Positions 35,517 through 44,260 of a stretch of 64,000 nt of DNA are shown here, one piece after another (the first letter of the stretch is position 1; the number at the start of each line of letters is the position of its first letter). Below the pieces are notes generated by a model. That model saw only the letters and a program-made list of their open reading frames with translations, ran no database searches and was not told the DNA's origin. The DNA comes from an uncultured Bacteroidota bacterium (GTDB lineage: Bacteria; Bacteroidota; Bacteroidia; Flavobacteriales; Flavobacteriaceae). Location: contig CABXGL010000004.1 of NCBI GenBank assembly GCA_902511755.1, positions 19,615 through 83,614 of the forward strand, given 5' to 3'. A program made the position numbers and the translations under genes.

Positions 35517-35549
35517 CATACAAATCTATAGAAAGATCTTGTAAGAACC

Positions 35550-35903
35550 ATGGCTATTAAAATTACAGATGAGTGTATAAATTGTGGTGCCTGTGAACCG
35601 GAATGTCCTAATACTGCAATATATGAGGCTTCCTACGAATGGAAATATTCTGATGGCACTAGTTTATCTGGTGATATCATATTGCCAAATGGAACATCTG
35701 CTAATGCTGATTTTGAACAGGAACCAATTTCAGATGAATTTTATTTTATTGCATCAAACAAGTGTACAGAGTGTGTTGGTTTTCATGAAGAACCTCAATG
35801 TGCTGCGGTTTGTCCTGTAGATTGTTGTGTCCCTGATGAAAAAAATGAAGAAAGTGAAGAATTTCTTTTAGGAAAACAAAAATTTATGCACCCTGAAGAC
35901 TAA
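35550..35903 (+). CDS. 4Fe-4S dicluster ferredoxin
   Basis: A small (117 residues) electron carrier in the cytoplasm. The first cluster cysteines are in [13 protein letters not shown] (C-x2-C-x2-C-x3-C, about 11-23), and the second set is [22 protein letters not shown] (C-x2-C-x8-C-x3-C, about 74-96). An insert of about 50 residues separates the clusters. The layout is that of flavobacterial 4Fe-4S ferredoxins. Its partner is unknown; the adjacent acyl-CoA reductase uses NADPH in its family, so the link may be only local. ychF follows by 3 bases. Confidence 0.92.
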   Translation: MAIKITDECINCGACEPECPNTAIYEASYEWKYSDGTSLSGDIILPNGTSANADFEQEPISDEFYFIASNKCTECVGFHEEPQCAAVCPVDCCVPDEKNEESEEFLLGKQKFMHPED

Positions 35904-35906
35904 TAT

Positions 35907-36998
35907 ATGAAAGCTGGAATTGTTGGACTGCCTAATGTTGGAAAATCTACTTTATTTAATTGTTTGTCTAATGCTAAAGCTCAAAGCGCAAATTTCCCTT
36001 TTTGTACTATAGAACCCAACATAGGAATTATAAATGTCCCAGATTTAAGACTTCAAAAACTTGAACAGCTTGTTAATCCTGAAAAGGTAATTCCGGCAAC
36101 CGTTGAAATAGTCGATATAGCTGGTTTAGTTAAAGGTGCAAGTAAGGGAGAAGGTTTAGGTAATCAATTTTTAGCTAATATTAGGGAGACTGATGCGATA
36201 ATTCATGTTATAAGATGTTTTGACGATGATAATATTGTTCATGTAGAAGGTTCAGTTGATCCTGTAAGAGATAAAGAAATTATAGATCTAGAATTACAGT
36301 TAAAGGATTTGGAAACAGCAGAAAAAAAACATGAAAAATTAAATAGACTTGTAAAAACAGGAAATAAAGAAGCTATTAAAGAATCTGTTGTATTGAATAA
36401 AATAATAGATCATTTGCGGAGCTTTAATCCTGTTAGAAGTTTAAATTTTTCAGATGATGAAAAAAAATTTGCTGATTCAATTCAATTAATTACAAGTCAA
36501 CCTATTCTATATGTCTGCAATGTAGATGAATCATCAGTAATAAATGGAAACAAATATGTCGATGATTTAAAAAATTCATTAAACGATAAAAATGCTGAAT
36601 TGATGATTCTAGCTATTGGTACTGAAGCAGATATTAATGAATTAGAAAGTTATGAGGATAGAAAAGCATTTTTGTTAGATATTGGTTTGTCTGAACCAGG
36701 ATCATCTAAACTTATTAAAAAAGCCTATGATTTATTGAGTCTTCAAACTTACTTTACAGCTGGAATCAAGGAAGTTAGAGCTTGGACAATTAAAAAAGGA
36801 ATGACTGCTCCAAAAGCTGCTGGGGTTATACATTCTGATTTTGAAAAAGGTTTTATTAGAGCAGAAGTTATTTCATACGAAGATTATATTCATTATGGAA
36901 ATGAATCAAAAGCGAGAGAAGCAGGCAAATTAAATATTGAGGGTAAGGATTACATTTTAATGGATGGAGATATAATGCATTTTAGATTTAATGTTTAA
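35907..36998 (+). CDS. ychF: Redox-regulated ATPase YchF (Obg family)
   Basis: A 363-residue P-loop protein that binds ATP in place of GTP and associates with ribosomes. G1 is GLPNVGKSTLFN (7-18), then SANFPFCTIEPN, DIAGLVKGASKGEGLGN (G3), and VCNVDE in the G4 position, where NVDE replaces NKxD and so relaxes guanine specificity. A coiled-coil helical domain follows near 130-200 and the C-terminal TGS domain has TAGIKEVRAWTIKKG. Length and motifs are typical. It is probably co-transcribed with the ferredoxin, 3 bases upstream. Confidence 0.96.
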   Translation: MKAGIVGLPNVGKSTLFNCLSNAKAQSANFPFCTIEPNIGIINVPDLRLQKLEQLVNPEKVIPATVEIVDIAGLVKGASKGEGLGNQFLANIRETDAIIHVIRCFDDDNIVHVEGSVDPVRDKEIIDLELQLKDLETAEKKHEKLNRLVKTGNKEAIKESVVLNKIIDHLRSFNPVRSLNFSDDEKKFADSIQLITSQPILYVCNVDESSVINGNKYVDDLKNSLNDKNAELMILAIGTEADINELESYEDRKAFLLDIGLSEPGSSKLIKKAYDLLSLQTYFTAGIKEVRAWTIKKGMTAPKAAGVIHSDFEKGFIRAEVISYEDYIHYGNESKAREAGKLNIEGKDYILMDGDIMHFRFNV

Positions 36999-37001
36999 AA
37001 A

Positions 37002-37023
37002 AGATGTCAACAACCCTACATCT
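37002..37023 (+). terminator. Weak hairpin after ychF
   Basis: AGATGT (37002-37007) and ACATCT (37018-37023) can pair around a 10-base loop, followed by a short T-rich stretch. It lies four bases after the ychF stop, where a transcript should end before parE begins at 37101. The stem is short, so support is weak. Confidence 0.3.
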
Positions 37024-37100
37024 CTTATTGTTAATTAATTTATTAATACACCATTTTATTATTTTTATTGAAGTACTATCTTAGCCATTTAACAGAGTAA

Positions 37101-38954
37101 ATGGTAATTTCATCTAATTATACTGAAGAAAATATAAGATCTCTTGACTGGAAAGAGCATATTAGAATGCGTCCAGGAATGTATATTGGTAAATTAGGGG
37201 ATGGGTCATCTCCTGATGATGGTATATATATTTTACTTAAAGAAGTTTTAGATAATTCTATTGATGAGTTTGTGATGGGTGCTGGAAAAACTATTGAAAT
37301 TTCTATATCAGATTCTGGTGTTTCTGTAAGAGATTATGGAAGAGGAATACCTCTTGGGAAAGTTGTAGATGTTGTTTCAAAAATGAATACAGGTGGAAAG
37401 TATGATACAAGAGCTTTTAAAAAATCGGTTGGTCTTAATGGAGTTGGGACAAAAGCAGTAAACGCACTTTCTTCTGTTTTTAAAGTAGAATCTTGTAGGG
37501 ATGGCAAATTAAAGACTGTTACTTTTGAAATTGGAAACTTGCTTGAAGATGGACCTATTGAAGAATCTTCCAGACGAAAAGGAACAAAGGTTTATTTTAA
37601 ACCCGATGGTTCTATTTTTAAACATTATAAATATAGAGCAGAGTATGTCTCAAAAATGCTTAAATATTATGTTTACCTAAATCCAGGATTAACTATTGTT
37701 TTTAATGGAGAAAAATATTTCTCTGATGATGGACTTAAAGATTTATTAGAAGATAATAATGATGTTGAAAAATTGTTATATCCAATAATTCATTTAAAAG
37801 GAGATGATATAGAAATAGCTCTAACTCATAGTAGGATTCAGTATAGTGAAGAATACTATTCTTTTGTAAACGGTCAACACACCACTCAAGGAGGAACTCA
37901 TCAATCTGCATTTAGAGAATCTTTAGTTAAAACAATTAGGGATTTTTATGGAAAGCAATATGATGCTTCAGATATAAGAAAATCTATTATTGCTGCTATT
38001 AGTATTAAAGTAATGGAACCTATTTTTGAATCTCAAACTAAAACTAAATTAGGATCAACTGAAATGGGAGGGAAATTACCTACAGTAAGGTCTTATATCA
38101 ATGATTTTGTTAGCAAATATTTAGATAATTATTTACACAAAAATCCTGAAATAGCAGAAAGAATTCAAAAAAAAATTATACAAGCTGAAAAAGAACGTAA
38201 GGAACTTTCAGGTATTAGAAAACTTGCAAGAGAACGTGCTAAAAAATCTAGTCTTCACAATAAGAAGCTTAGGGATTGTAGGGTTCATTTAAATGATATG
38301 AATAAAGAAAATAGATTGGATTCAACTCTTTTTATTACTGAGGGTGATTCTGCAAGTGGATCCATAACAAAGTCGAGAGATGTAAATACACAAGCTGTTT
38401 TTAGTTTAAGAGGAAAACCACTTAATTGTTATTCTATGACTAAGAAAGTGGTATATGAAAATGAAGAGTTTAATTTATTACAAGCCGCATTAAATATTGA
38501 AGAAAGTATTGAGTATTTACGATATAATAATATTGTAATTGCGACTGATGCTGATGTAGATGGAATGCATATTAGATTGTTGTTAATTACTTTCTTTTTA
38601 CAATTTTTTCCTGAACTTATAAAAGAAGGACATTTATTTATTCTTCAAACACCGCTTTTTAGAGTTAGAAATAAAAAAGAAACTATTTATTGTTATTCAG
38701 AAAAAGAAAGGGTAGAAGCAATTAATAAACTAGGAAATAAACCAGAAATAACCAGATTTAAAGGTTTAGGTGAGATTTCACCAAACGAGTTTAAGAATTT
38801 TATTGGAGAGACTATAAGATTGGATCCTGTTATGCTTGATGAAAATTTTAGTATTGAGGACTTGTTGTCTTTTTATATGGGAAAAAACACACCTGATAGG
38901 CAGAAATTTATAATTGAAAATCTTAAAGTAGAACTTGACAGAATAGATTCATAA
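37101..38954 (+). CDS. parE: DNA topoisomerase IV subunit B
   Basis: The ATPase subunit of the type IIA topoisomerase that separates daughter chromosomes, 617 residues. GHKL motifs are [18 protein letters not shown] and [14 protein letters not shown]. The transducer lysine lies in [10 protein letters not shown] and the TOPRIM domain shows EGDSASGS and [10 protein letters not shown]. At 617 residues it is the short ParE-type chain; GyrB of this group is usually longer. The parC gene begins on the very next base after its stop, so the subunits are made together. Confidence 0.95.
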   Translation: MVISSNYTEENIRSLDWKEHIRMRPGMYIGKLGDGSSPDDGIYILLKEVLDNSIDEFVMGAGKTIEISISDSGVSVRDYGRGIPLGKVVDVVSKMNTGGKYDTRAFKKSVGLNGVGTKAVNALSSVFKVESCRDGKLKTVTFEIGNLLEDGPIEESSRRKGTKVYFKPDGSIFKHYKYRAEYVSKMLKYYVYLNPGLTIVFNGEKYFSDDGLKDLLEDNNDVEKLLYPIIHLKGDDIEIALTHSRIQYSEEYYSFVNGQHTTQGGTHQSAFRESLVKTIRDFYGKQYDASDIRKSIIAAISIKVMEPIFESQTKTKLGSTEMGGKLPTVRSYINDFVSKYLDNYLHKNPEIAERIQKKIIQAEKERKELSGIRKLARERAKKSSLHNKKLRDCRVHLNDMNKENRLDSTLFITEGDSASGSITKSRDVNTQAVFSLRGKPLNCYSMTKKVVYENEEFNLLQAALNIEESIEYLRYNNIVIATDADVDGMHIRLLLITFFLQFFPELIKEGHLFILQTPLFRVRNKKETIYCYSEKERVEAINKLGNKPEITRFKGLGEISPNEFKNFIGETIRLDPVMLDENFSIEDLLSFYMGKNTPDRQKFIIENLKVELDRIDS

Positions 38955-41582
38955 ATGGAGGAAGAATATTTAAATTCAGATAATTTAAATGAAGAAGAGT
39001 TAGGAGATTCATTAACCAGAGTATCCGGAATGTATAAGGACTGGTTTTTAGATTATGCTTCCTATGTTATTTTAGAACGTGCGGTACCTTCAATCGAAGA
39101 TGGTTTTAAACCTGTTCAAAGAAGGATTCTTCATTCAATGAAGGATTTAGATGATGGACGTTTTAATAAAGTAGCTAACATAGTTGGTCATACAATGCAA
39201 TATCACCCTCATGGTGATGCAAGTATTGCTGATGCAATGGTTCAGATCGGTCAAAAAGAACTATTAATTGAAACTCAAGGTAATTGGGGAAATATATTAA
39301 CTGGAGATAAGTCAGCTGCTTCTAGATACATTGAAGCTAGACTATCTAAATTCGCCTTAGAAGTAGTTTTTAGCCCTAAAATAACAAAATGGCAGTCTTC
39401 ATACGATGGAAGAAGAAAGGAGCCGATTAACCTCCCCGTAAAGTTTCCTTTGTTGTTAGCACAAGGGGGAGAGGGGATAGCTGTTGGTTTGTCTACAAAG
39501 ATTTTACCTCATAATTTTATAGAATTAATTGACGCCTCAATTAAATGTCTAAAAGGTAAAAAATTTACTCTCTTTCCAGATTTCCCTACTTCAGGAATAA
39601 TGGATATAGCTTCCTATAATGATGGTCTTAGAGGAGGAAGAATTAAGGTGAGAGCTAGAATAAATCAATTAAATAAAAACACATTAGTAATTAGTCAAAT
39701 TCCTTTTTCTACTACTACATCTTCTTTAATAGACTCAATTGTCAAGGCTAATGATAATGGAAAAATTAAAATAAAAAAAATTGAAGATAATACCGCAAAT
39801 AATGTTGAGATATTGGTTCATCTTCCTACAGGAATTTCTCCAGATAAAACAATTGATGGTTTATTTGCCTTTACTTCCTGTGAAACATCCATTTCTCCTT
39901 TAGGTTGTGTTATAGAAAACAATAAACCATTATTTGTTGGTGTTTCAGAAATTTTAATGAAATCAACAGAACACACTAGAGAATTATTAAAACTTGAGTT
40001 AGAATATAAAAAAGAAGATTTTGAAAATCAATGGCATTATGCTTCTTTAGAAAGGATTTTTATTGAAAATAGAATCTATCGTGACATTGAAGATATTGAT
40101 ACTTGGGAGGGTGTAATTAAAGCAATTTCAGATGGTTTACAACCATATATAAGTAAATTAAAAAGAGAGATTATAGAAGAAGATATTATCAGATTAACAG
40201 AAATTAAAATTAAAAGAATTTCCAAATTTGATATTGATAAAGCTAAATTAAAAATTCAATCTATAGAGTCTGAATTAGAACAGATTAATTATGATTTAAA
40301 TAACCTTACAGATTTTGCTATAAATTATTTTAAAAATTTGAAATCAGTTTATGGAAAGGATAAAAAGAGAAAGACTGAGATTAGAGTTTTTGCTGATGTT
40401 GATGCTAAAAAAGTTGTTGTTAAAAATTCAAAACTTTACGTAAATAGGGAAGAAGGCTTTATTGGGACTTCCATTAGAAAAGATGAATTTGTAGAGGAAT
40501 GTTCAGATATCGATGATGTAATTGCATTTACTCAAAGTGGTGAAATGATGGTTACTAAAGTTGATTCTAAAAAATTTATTGCAAAAAATATAGTGCATGT
40601 AGCTGTATTTAAAAAGAAAGATAATAGAACAGTTTACAACATGATATATAGAGATGGAAGAAAAGGAACCTCTTATATTAAAAGATTTAGTGTAACTAGT
40701 ATTACTCGAGATAAAATGTATGACTTAACAAGGGGAACAGAAGGGACTAAAATTCTTTACTTTTCAGCAAACCCTAATGGTGAAGCTGAAATTGTAAATG
40801 TTATTCTAAGACAATCTGGTTCAATTAAGAAATTAAAATGGGAATTGGATTTTGCTGACCTTGAAATAAAAGGCCGAAGTTCAAAGGGTAATATAGTTAC
40901 AAAATACACTGTTAAGAGAATAGAATTTAAAGAGAAAGGTTTATCTACATTAAAACCAAGAAAGATTTGGTTTGATGAAACGATTCAAAGACTTAATGTT
41001 GACAATAGGGGAGAACTTTTAGGAGAATTTAAAGGAGATGACTTATTACTAATTGTACAACAAAAAGGTATATTAAAAACTCTTAAACCTGACCTTAATA
41101 TGCATTTCCCTGAAGATATGATTATTCTCGAGAAATGGATTGTTGAAAAGCCAATATCAGCAATCTATTTTGATGGAAATAAAGAAAGGTATTTTATTAA
41201 GCGTTTTCAAGCTGATAATAGAAAGGTAGAACAACAATTTATTCCTTCAGGCTCAAAAATTCAACTTGAGATGGTTTCCTCAGATTGGAAACCAGTTATA
41301 GAAACAACTTTTTCAAAGACATCTAAAGGTACAAGAGATAATTTAACTCAAAATATTGAAGAATTAATTAGTATTAAAGGAATTAAAGCACAAGGAAATC
41401 AGCTTTCCTCTCATAAGATCAAAAACATTAATTTATTAGATCCTATTCCTTATACTCCTCCAGAAAAAACACCTTTTATGGAACTTGAAGTGAATGATGA
41501 GGTTGATGTTCAGAAAGAAAATGTACCAAGTGAACAGAATTCAACAAACAATAAAGAGGGGCAAACAGAATTAGAATTTTAA
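38955..41582 (+). CDS. parC: DNA topoisomerase IV subunit A
   Basis: Cuts and reseals DNA in topoisomerase IV. 875 residues: winged-helix and tower domains with GFKPVQRRILHSM, the catalytic Tyr Y125 in SAASRYIEARL, and a C-terminal six-bladed propeller from about 480 (repeats such as VIAFTQSGEMMVTK and LLLIVQQKGILKTL). In the quinolone-resistance region the protein reads HPHGDASIADAMV, with Ala in place of the Ser common in E. coli, which is usual for the lineage as far as I recall. An acidic tail (NDEVDVQKENVPSEQ) ends the chain. It ends 4 bases into the convergent lipoprotein gene. Confidence 0.95.
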   Translation: MEEEYLNSDNLNEEELGDSLTRVSGMYKDWFLDYASYVILERAVPSIEDGFKPVQRRILHSMKDLDDGRFNKVANIVGHTMQYHPHGDASIADAMVQIGQKELLIETQGNWGNILTGDKSAASRYIEARLSKFALEVVFSPKITKWQSSYDGRRKEPINLPVKFPLLLAQGGEGIAVGLSTKILPHNFIELIDASIKCLKGKKFTLFPDFPTSGIMDIASYNDGLRGGRIKVRARINQLNKNTLVISQIPFSTTTSSLIDSIVKANDNGKIKIKKIEDNTANNVEILVHLPTGISPDKTIDGLFAFTSCETSISPLGCVIENNKPLFVGVSEILMKSTEHTRELLKLELEYKKEDFENQWHYASLERIFIENRIYRDIEDIDTWEGVIKAISDGLQPYISKLKREIIEEDIIRLTEIKIKRISKFDIDKAKLKIQSIESELEQINYDLNNLTDFAINYFKNLKSVYGKDKKRKTEIRVFADVDAKKVVVKNSKLYVNREEGFIGTSIRKDEFVEECSDIDDVIAFTQSGEMMVTKVDSKKFIAKNIVHVAVFKKKDNRTVYNMIYRDGRKGTSYIKRFSVTSITRDKMYDLTRGTEGTKILYFSANPNGEAEIVNVILRQSGSIKKLKWELDFADLEIKGRSSKGNIVTKYTVKRIEFKEKGLSTLKPRKIWFDETIQRLNVDNRGELLGEFKGDDLLLIVQQKGILKTLKPDLNMHFPEDMIILEKWIVEKPISAIYFDGNKERYFIKRFQADNRKVEQQFIPSGSKIQLEMVSSDWKPVIETTFSKTSKGTRDNLTQNIEELISIKGIKAQGNQLSSHKIKNINLLDPIPYTPPEKTPFMELEVNDEVDVQKENVPSEQNSTNNKEGQTELEF

Positions 41583-41980
41583 TTGTCAAATTTATTTAAT
41601 ATTTGACCACTAATTTTTTTGGCTTTTCCTCTATTGCTGTTTTTAATATCTCCAACAAATGAATATTCAAAGATATATTCATCTTTAGAAGTACTGAGAA
41701 TCTTCATTTGTATAGGTTTTTCCTCAGATAAATTTTTTGGATTGATGTTTTTTAAAACACATTCGCATTCAGAGACCCAATTTACTGATGAAGAGTCAAT
41801 TTTATTATCAAAATAATCAACTTCAAGGTTATTAGTCCTTGTAAAGTATGTTTTTAAGGTATCTCCTTTAGAAGAAATAGTTTCAAACTTAAAGGTTCCT
41901 GATTGGAAGTTCTTGCAGTTTCTTTCTTGGTTGTAGCAAGAAAAAAAGATAAGAACTACAATTAAATACTGTAGTTTCAT
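41579..41980 (-). CDS. Small lipoprotein of unknown function
   Basis: A 133-residue lipoprotein: MKLQYLIVVLIFFSCYNQ has a hydrophobic core and the lipobox FFSC, so the mature protein starts at Cys 15 and is anchored in a membrane. The body has paired cysteines in WVSECECVLKN (about 67-77) and a beta-rich, polar sequence. No family is recognised, though small lipoproteins of this kind are often seen beside parE-parC in flavobacteria. It is convergent with parC and lies 14 bases after the XRE regulator gene, so it may be controlled with it. Confidence 0.65.
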   Translation of the reverse strand: MKLQYLIVVLIFFSCYNQERNCKNFQSGTFKFETISSKGDTLKTYFTRTNNLEVDYFDNKIDSSSVNWVSECECVLKNINPKNLSEEKPIQMKILSTSKDEYIFEYSFVGDIKNSNRGKAKKISGQILNKFDN

Positions 41981-41994
41981 AATTTAAAGATAAT

Positions 41995-42345
41995 TTAATT
42001 TTTAAAAATTTTATAACTTTTATCTTTATAAAAAAACACAATTTTATCTAATTCTGTCTCTGTTGACTCAATATTTTTAATTTCCTTAGAAATAGGAGTA
42101 GAGGAGTTTTTTTTATCGGTTGTTTCACTTGATTTTAAACTATTATCACCATTTATTAGCCAGTCTAATGAAATATCATCAAAAGTTTTAGAGATTTTAA
42201 TAATAAAATCTAAACTTGGTTTATTTCTTTTGCTTAATACGTGAGAAACGCTTGATCTTTGTACACCAATCTTTTCAGCAAATTGTGATGCTGACAGATT
42301 TTTATTTTCTAGTATTTCTAACAGTCTATTTGTGAATTCTTCCAT
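41995..42345 (-). CDS. XRE-family transcriptional regulator
   Basis: A 116-residue DNA-binding protein. Residues 5-65 are a Cro/CI-type helix-turn-helix (LEILENKNLSASQFAEKIG, then VQRSSVSHVLSKRNKPSLDF), followed by FDDISLDWLINGDN, an end common in flavobacterial XRE regulators. A polar linker rich in Ser, Thr and Glu leads to a short C-terminal piece (IVFFYKDKSYKIFKN). The palindrome TACAATTGTA at 42349-42358 lies just before its start codon and is likely its own operator. It is divergent from the M14 peptidase gene. Confidence 0.9.
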   Translation of the reverse strand: MEEFTNRLLEILENKNLSASQFAEKIGVQRSSVSHVLSKRNKPSLDFIIKISKTFDDISLDWLINGDNSLKSSETTDKKNSSTPISKEIKNIESTETELDKIVFFYKDKSYKIFKN

Positions 42346-42348
42346 GTA

Positions 42349-42358
42349 TACAATTGTA
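42349..42358. promoter_or_regulatory. Palindromic operator candidate at the XRE gene start
   Basis: TACAATTGTA is a perfect 10-base palindrome, 3 bases before the ATG of the XRE gene. It overlaps a -7-like element (minus strand TATTTTTA, 42364-42357). A protein bound here would cover the transcription start. The same palindrome recurs twice near the divergent gene. Confidence 0.55.
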
Positions 42359-42527
42359 AAAATAATAAATTAAAATAACTATATCAAGTAATATATACAT
42401 AAATTTAATTAAAGTTTTACTTTAGATTAGATTTATAAAATGTTTAATAACAGTTACTTAAACACTGTATTTTAAAAATTGTTTATAAATGTAAATTTTT
42501 ATATCAAATTAGTATTAAAATATAATT

Positions 42528-42547
42528 TACAATTGTTTACAATTGTA
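42528..42547. promoter_or_regulatory. Tandem TACAATTGT operators upstream of the M14 peptidase gene
   Basis: TACAATTGTT (42528-42537) and TACAATTGTA (42538-42547) stand head to tail with a 10-base period, one helical turn. The second is a perfect palindrome. They lie about 15 bases upstream of the TAAATTTG -7 element at 42562 and cover its -33 region, a position suited to repression or activation. Confidence 0.55.
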
Positions 42548-42561
42548 ATTGATTGTATTAC

Positions 42562-42569
42562 TAAATTTG
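42562..42569 (+). promoter_or_regulatory. -7 promoter element of the M14 peptidase gene
   Basis: TAAATTTG matches the Bacteroidetes TAnnTTTG consensus, with TTG at 42543-42545, 16 bases upstream and inside the operator. The likely transcription start, near 42575, leaves a leader of only about 11 bases before the ATG at 42587. The remainder of the 241-base gap (42359-42527) is AT-rich with no further signal that I can support. Confidence 0.45.
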
Positions 42570-42586
42570 TTTAATTTTTGTTATAA

Positions 42587-43687
42587 ATGGAAATAAAATT
42601 TAATAAGTACTATGAATTTAGAACTAAGTCCTTATCCGGTAGATATATTACAAATGATTCTATTTCACAATTAACAGAGATATCCTCCTATTCTGAAATA
42701 GGTAAAAGCTGTAATAATTTACCCATATATTATCTTAAAATAGGCTCTGGTCCAATTAAAATATTGATTTGGTCTCAGATGCATGGTAATGAATCTACTT
42801 CTACAAAAGCACTTTTTGATACTATTTCATATTTTATAAATATTGAAAAAAAATATCTATCATATTTTACTCTTCATATAATTCCGATTTTAAATCCTGA
42901 TGGTTCTCTTCTTTATACCAGAGAAAATTTTAATAAAATTGACTTAAATAGAGATGCCTCTTTACTAAGTCAGAATGAAAGTATTGTTTTAAGAGACTTA
43001 TATAATAAGATTGTTCCAGATTTTTGTTTCAATCTTCATGATCAAAGGAGCATATACTCAGTTGCAAATACCAATAAATCTTCTATTTTATCTTTTCTAT
43101 CTCCTGCGGCAGATCCAATGAAATCTGAAACAAATTCAAGAATTACAAGCATGAAAGTTATTTTATCTATCAATAACCAACTAAATAAGCTTATAAAAGG
43201 CCATATATCGCGATATAAGGATGAATATAACCCAAACTGTGTTGGAGACACTTTTCAATCATTAGACACTCCCACACTGTTATTTGAGTCGGGTCACTTT
43301 GAGAATGATTATAATAGAGAAAATACGAGAAAATATATGTGTTTTGCTTTAATTACTGCAATAATCTCAATAACAACTAATGAATATCAACAAATAGATT
43401 ATAAGGAATATTATTCTATACCTGAAAATACGACTTGTTTATCTGATATTTTTCTAAGGAATGTTAAAATTAATAATGGTATTAAAGAATATAGAACAAA
43501 TATTTCTATAATGTATAATGAAGTTCTTGATAAAATTAATAACACAATCAGGTTTGAACCATACATAGACAAAAAAGGTGAATTAATAAATATGTTTGGT
43601 CATTATGAATTAGACTTTACTAATAATGATAAAACTTTTAGAAATGATGATGATATTCTTAATGATTTGTTATTAAATGTTAATTGA
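42587..43687 (+). CDS. M14-family zinc carboxypeptidase-like protein
   Basis: A 366-residue metallopeptidase. The zinc motif HxxE is in SQMHGNESTSTKA (about 64-76), IPILNPDGSLLYTR and KIDLNRDAS carry the substrate Arg region, the third zinc His is in FCFNLHDQRS (about 145-154), and the catalytic Glu is probable in LLFESGHFEND. There is no obvious signal peptide, so it would act in the cytoplasm on peptides or on amide substrates. The gene is divergent from an XRE regulator, with operators near its promoter, so it is likely controlled by that regulator. No other gene follows closely. Confidence 0.88.
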   Translation: MEIKFNKYYEFRTKSLSGRYITNDSISQLTEISSYSEIGKSCNNLPIYYLKIGSGPIKILIWSQMHGNESTSTKALFDTISYFINIEKKYLSYFTLHIIPILNPDGSLLYTRENFNKIDLNRDASLLSQNESIVLRDLYNKIVPDFCFNLHDQRSIYSVANTNKSSILSFLSPAADPMKSETNSRITSMKVILSINNQLNKLIKGHISRYKDEYNPNCVGDTFQSLDTPTLLFESGHFENDYNRENTRKYMCFALITAIISITTNEYQQIDYKEYYSIPENTTCLSDIFLRNVKINNGIKEYRTNISIMYNEVLDKINNTIRFEPYIDKKGELINMFGHYELDFTNNDKTFRNDDDILNDLLLNVN

Positions 43688-43772
43688 TTGCGAATAATTC
43701 AATGATTTCTCATTTTGTTTGAAGATAATTCAATATATTTATGTTCTCAAAAAATAATAAAGGTTTATAGAT

Positions 43773-44255
43773 ATGGGTAGATTTATTAAACTTGATGAAT
43801 TAGATCGTCAAATTTTAGATATTCTAATTGACAATACTAGAACTGCCTTTACTGATATAGCAAAAAAATTATTAATTTCAGCTGGTACAGTGCATGTAAG
43901 AGTAAAAAAGATGGAAGATGCTGGAATTATTAAAGGTTCTTCACTAACTCTGGAATATAGAAAATTAGGTTATACATTTATTGCTTATATCGGTCTCTTT
44001 TTAGAAACAACTCAGAAAACAAAATTTGTATTAGAACAACTACATTTAAATCCACATGTTACAGTTGCCCATATTACAACTGGAAAATTTAATATTTTTT
44101 GTAAGATTAGAGCAAAAAGCACTGACCATGCTAAGGATATTATTTTTTCAATTGATGAAATTGATGGGGTATCACGTACTGAAACTATGATTTCTTTAGA
44201 AGAAAGCATTAACGACAAGAAAAGATTAATGCATAAAATCTTCAATGAACTATAA
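43773..44255 (+). CDS. Lrp/AsnC-family transcriptional regulator
   Basis: A 160-residue regulator: helix-turn-helix at about 8-55 (LDELDRQILDILIDNTRTAF, SAGTVHVRVKKMEDAGII) and a RAM/AsnC ligand-binding domain from about 70 (YTFIAYIGLFLETT, VTVAHITTGKFNIFCKIRAK, TETMISLEESI). Family members usually sense an amino acid and form octamers. Its neighbours include aroB (convergent), proline dehydrogenase and alanine dehydrogenase elsewhere in the window, so control of amino-acid use is plausible. It ends 6 bases from aroB, and its own gene is 85 bases from the M14 gene. Confidence 0.93.
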   Translation: MGRFIKLDELDRQILDILIDNTRTAFTDIAKKLLISAGTVHVRVKKMEDAGIIKGSSLTLEYRKLGYTFIAYIGLFLETTQKTKFVLEQLHLNPHVTVAHITTGKFNIFCKIRAKSTDHAKDIIFSIDEIDGVSRTETMISLEESINDKKRLMHKIFNEL

Positions 44256-44260
44256 ATCTT

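Noticed and set aside
42430..42475. ACAGT/ACTGT inverted repeat in the XRE-M14 gap
   Set aside because: Arms of only five bases in a very AT-rich region are expected by chance; unlike the TACAATTGTA elements it does not recur.
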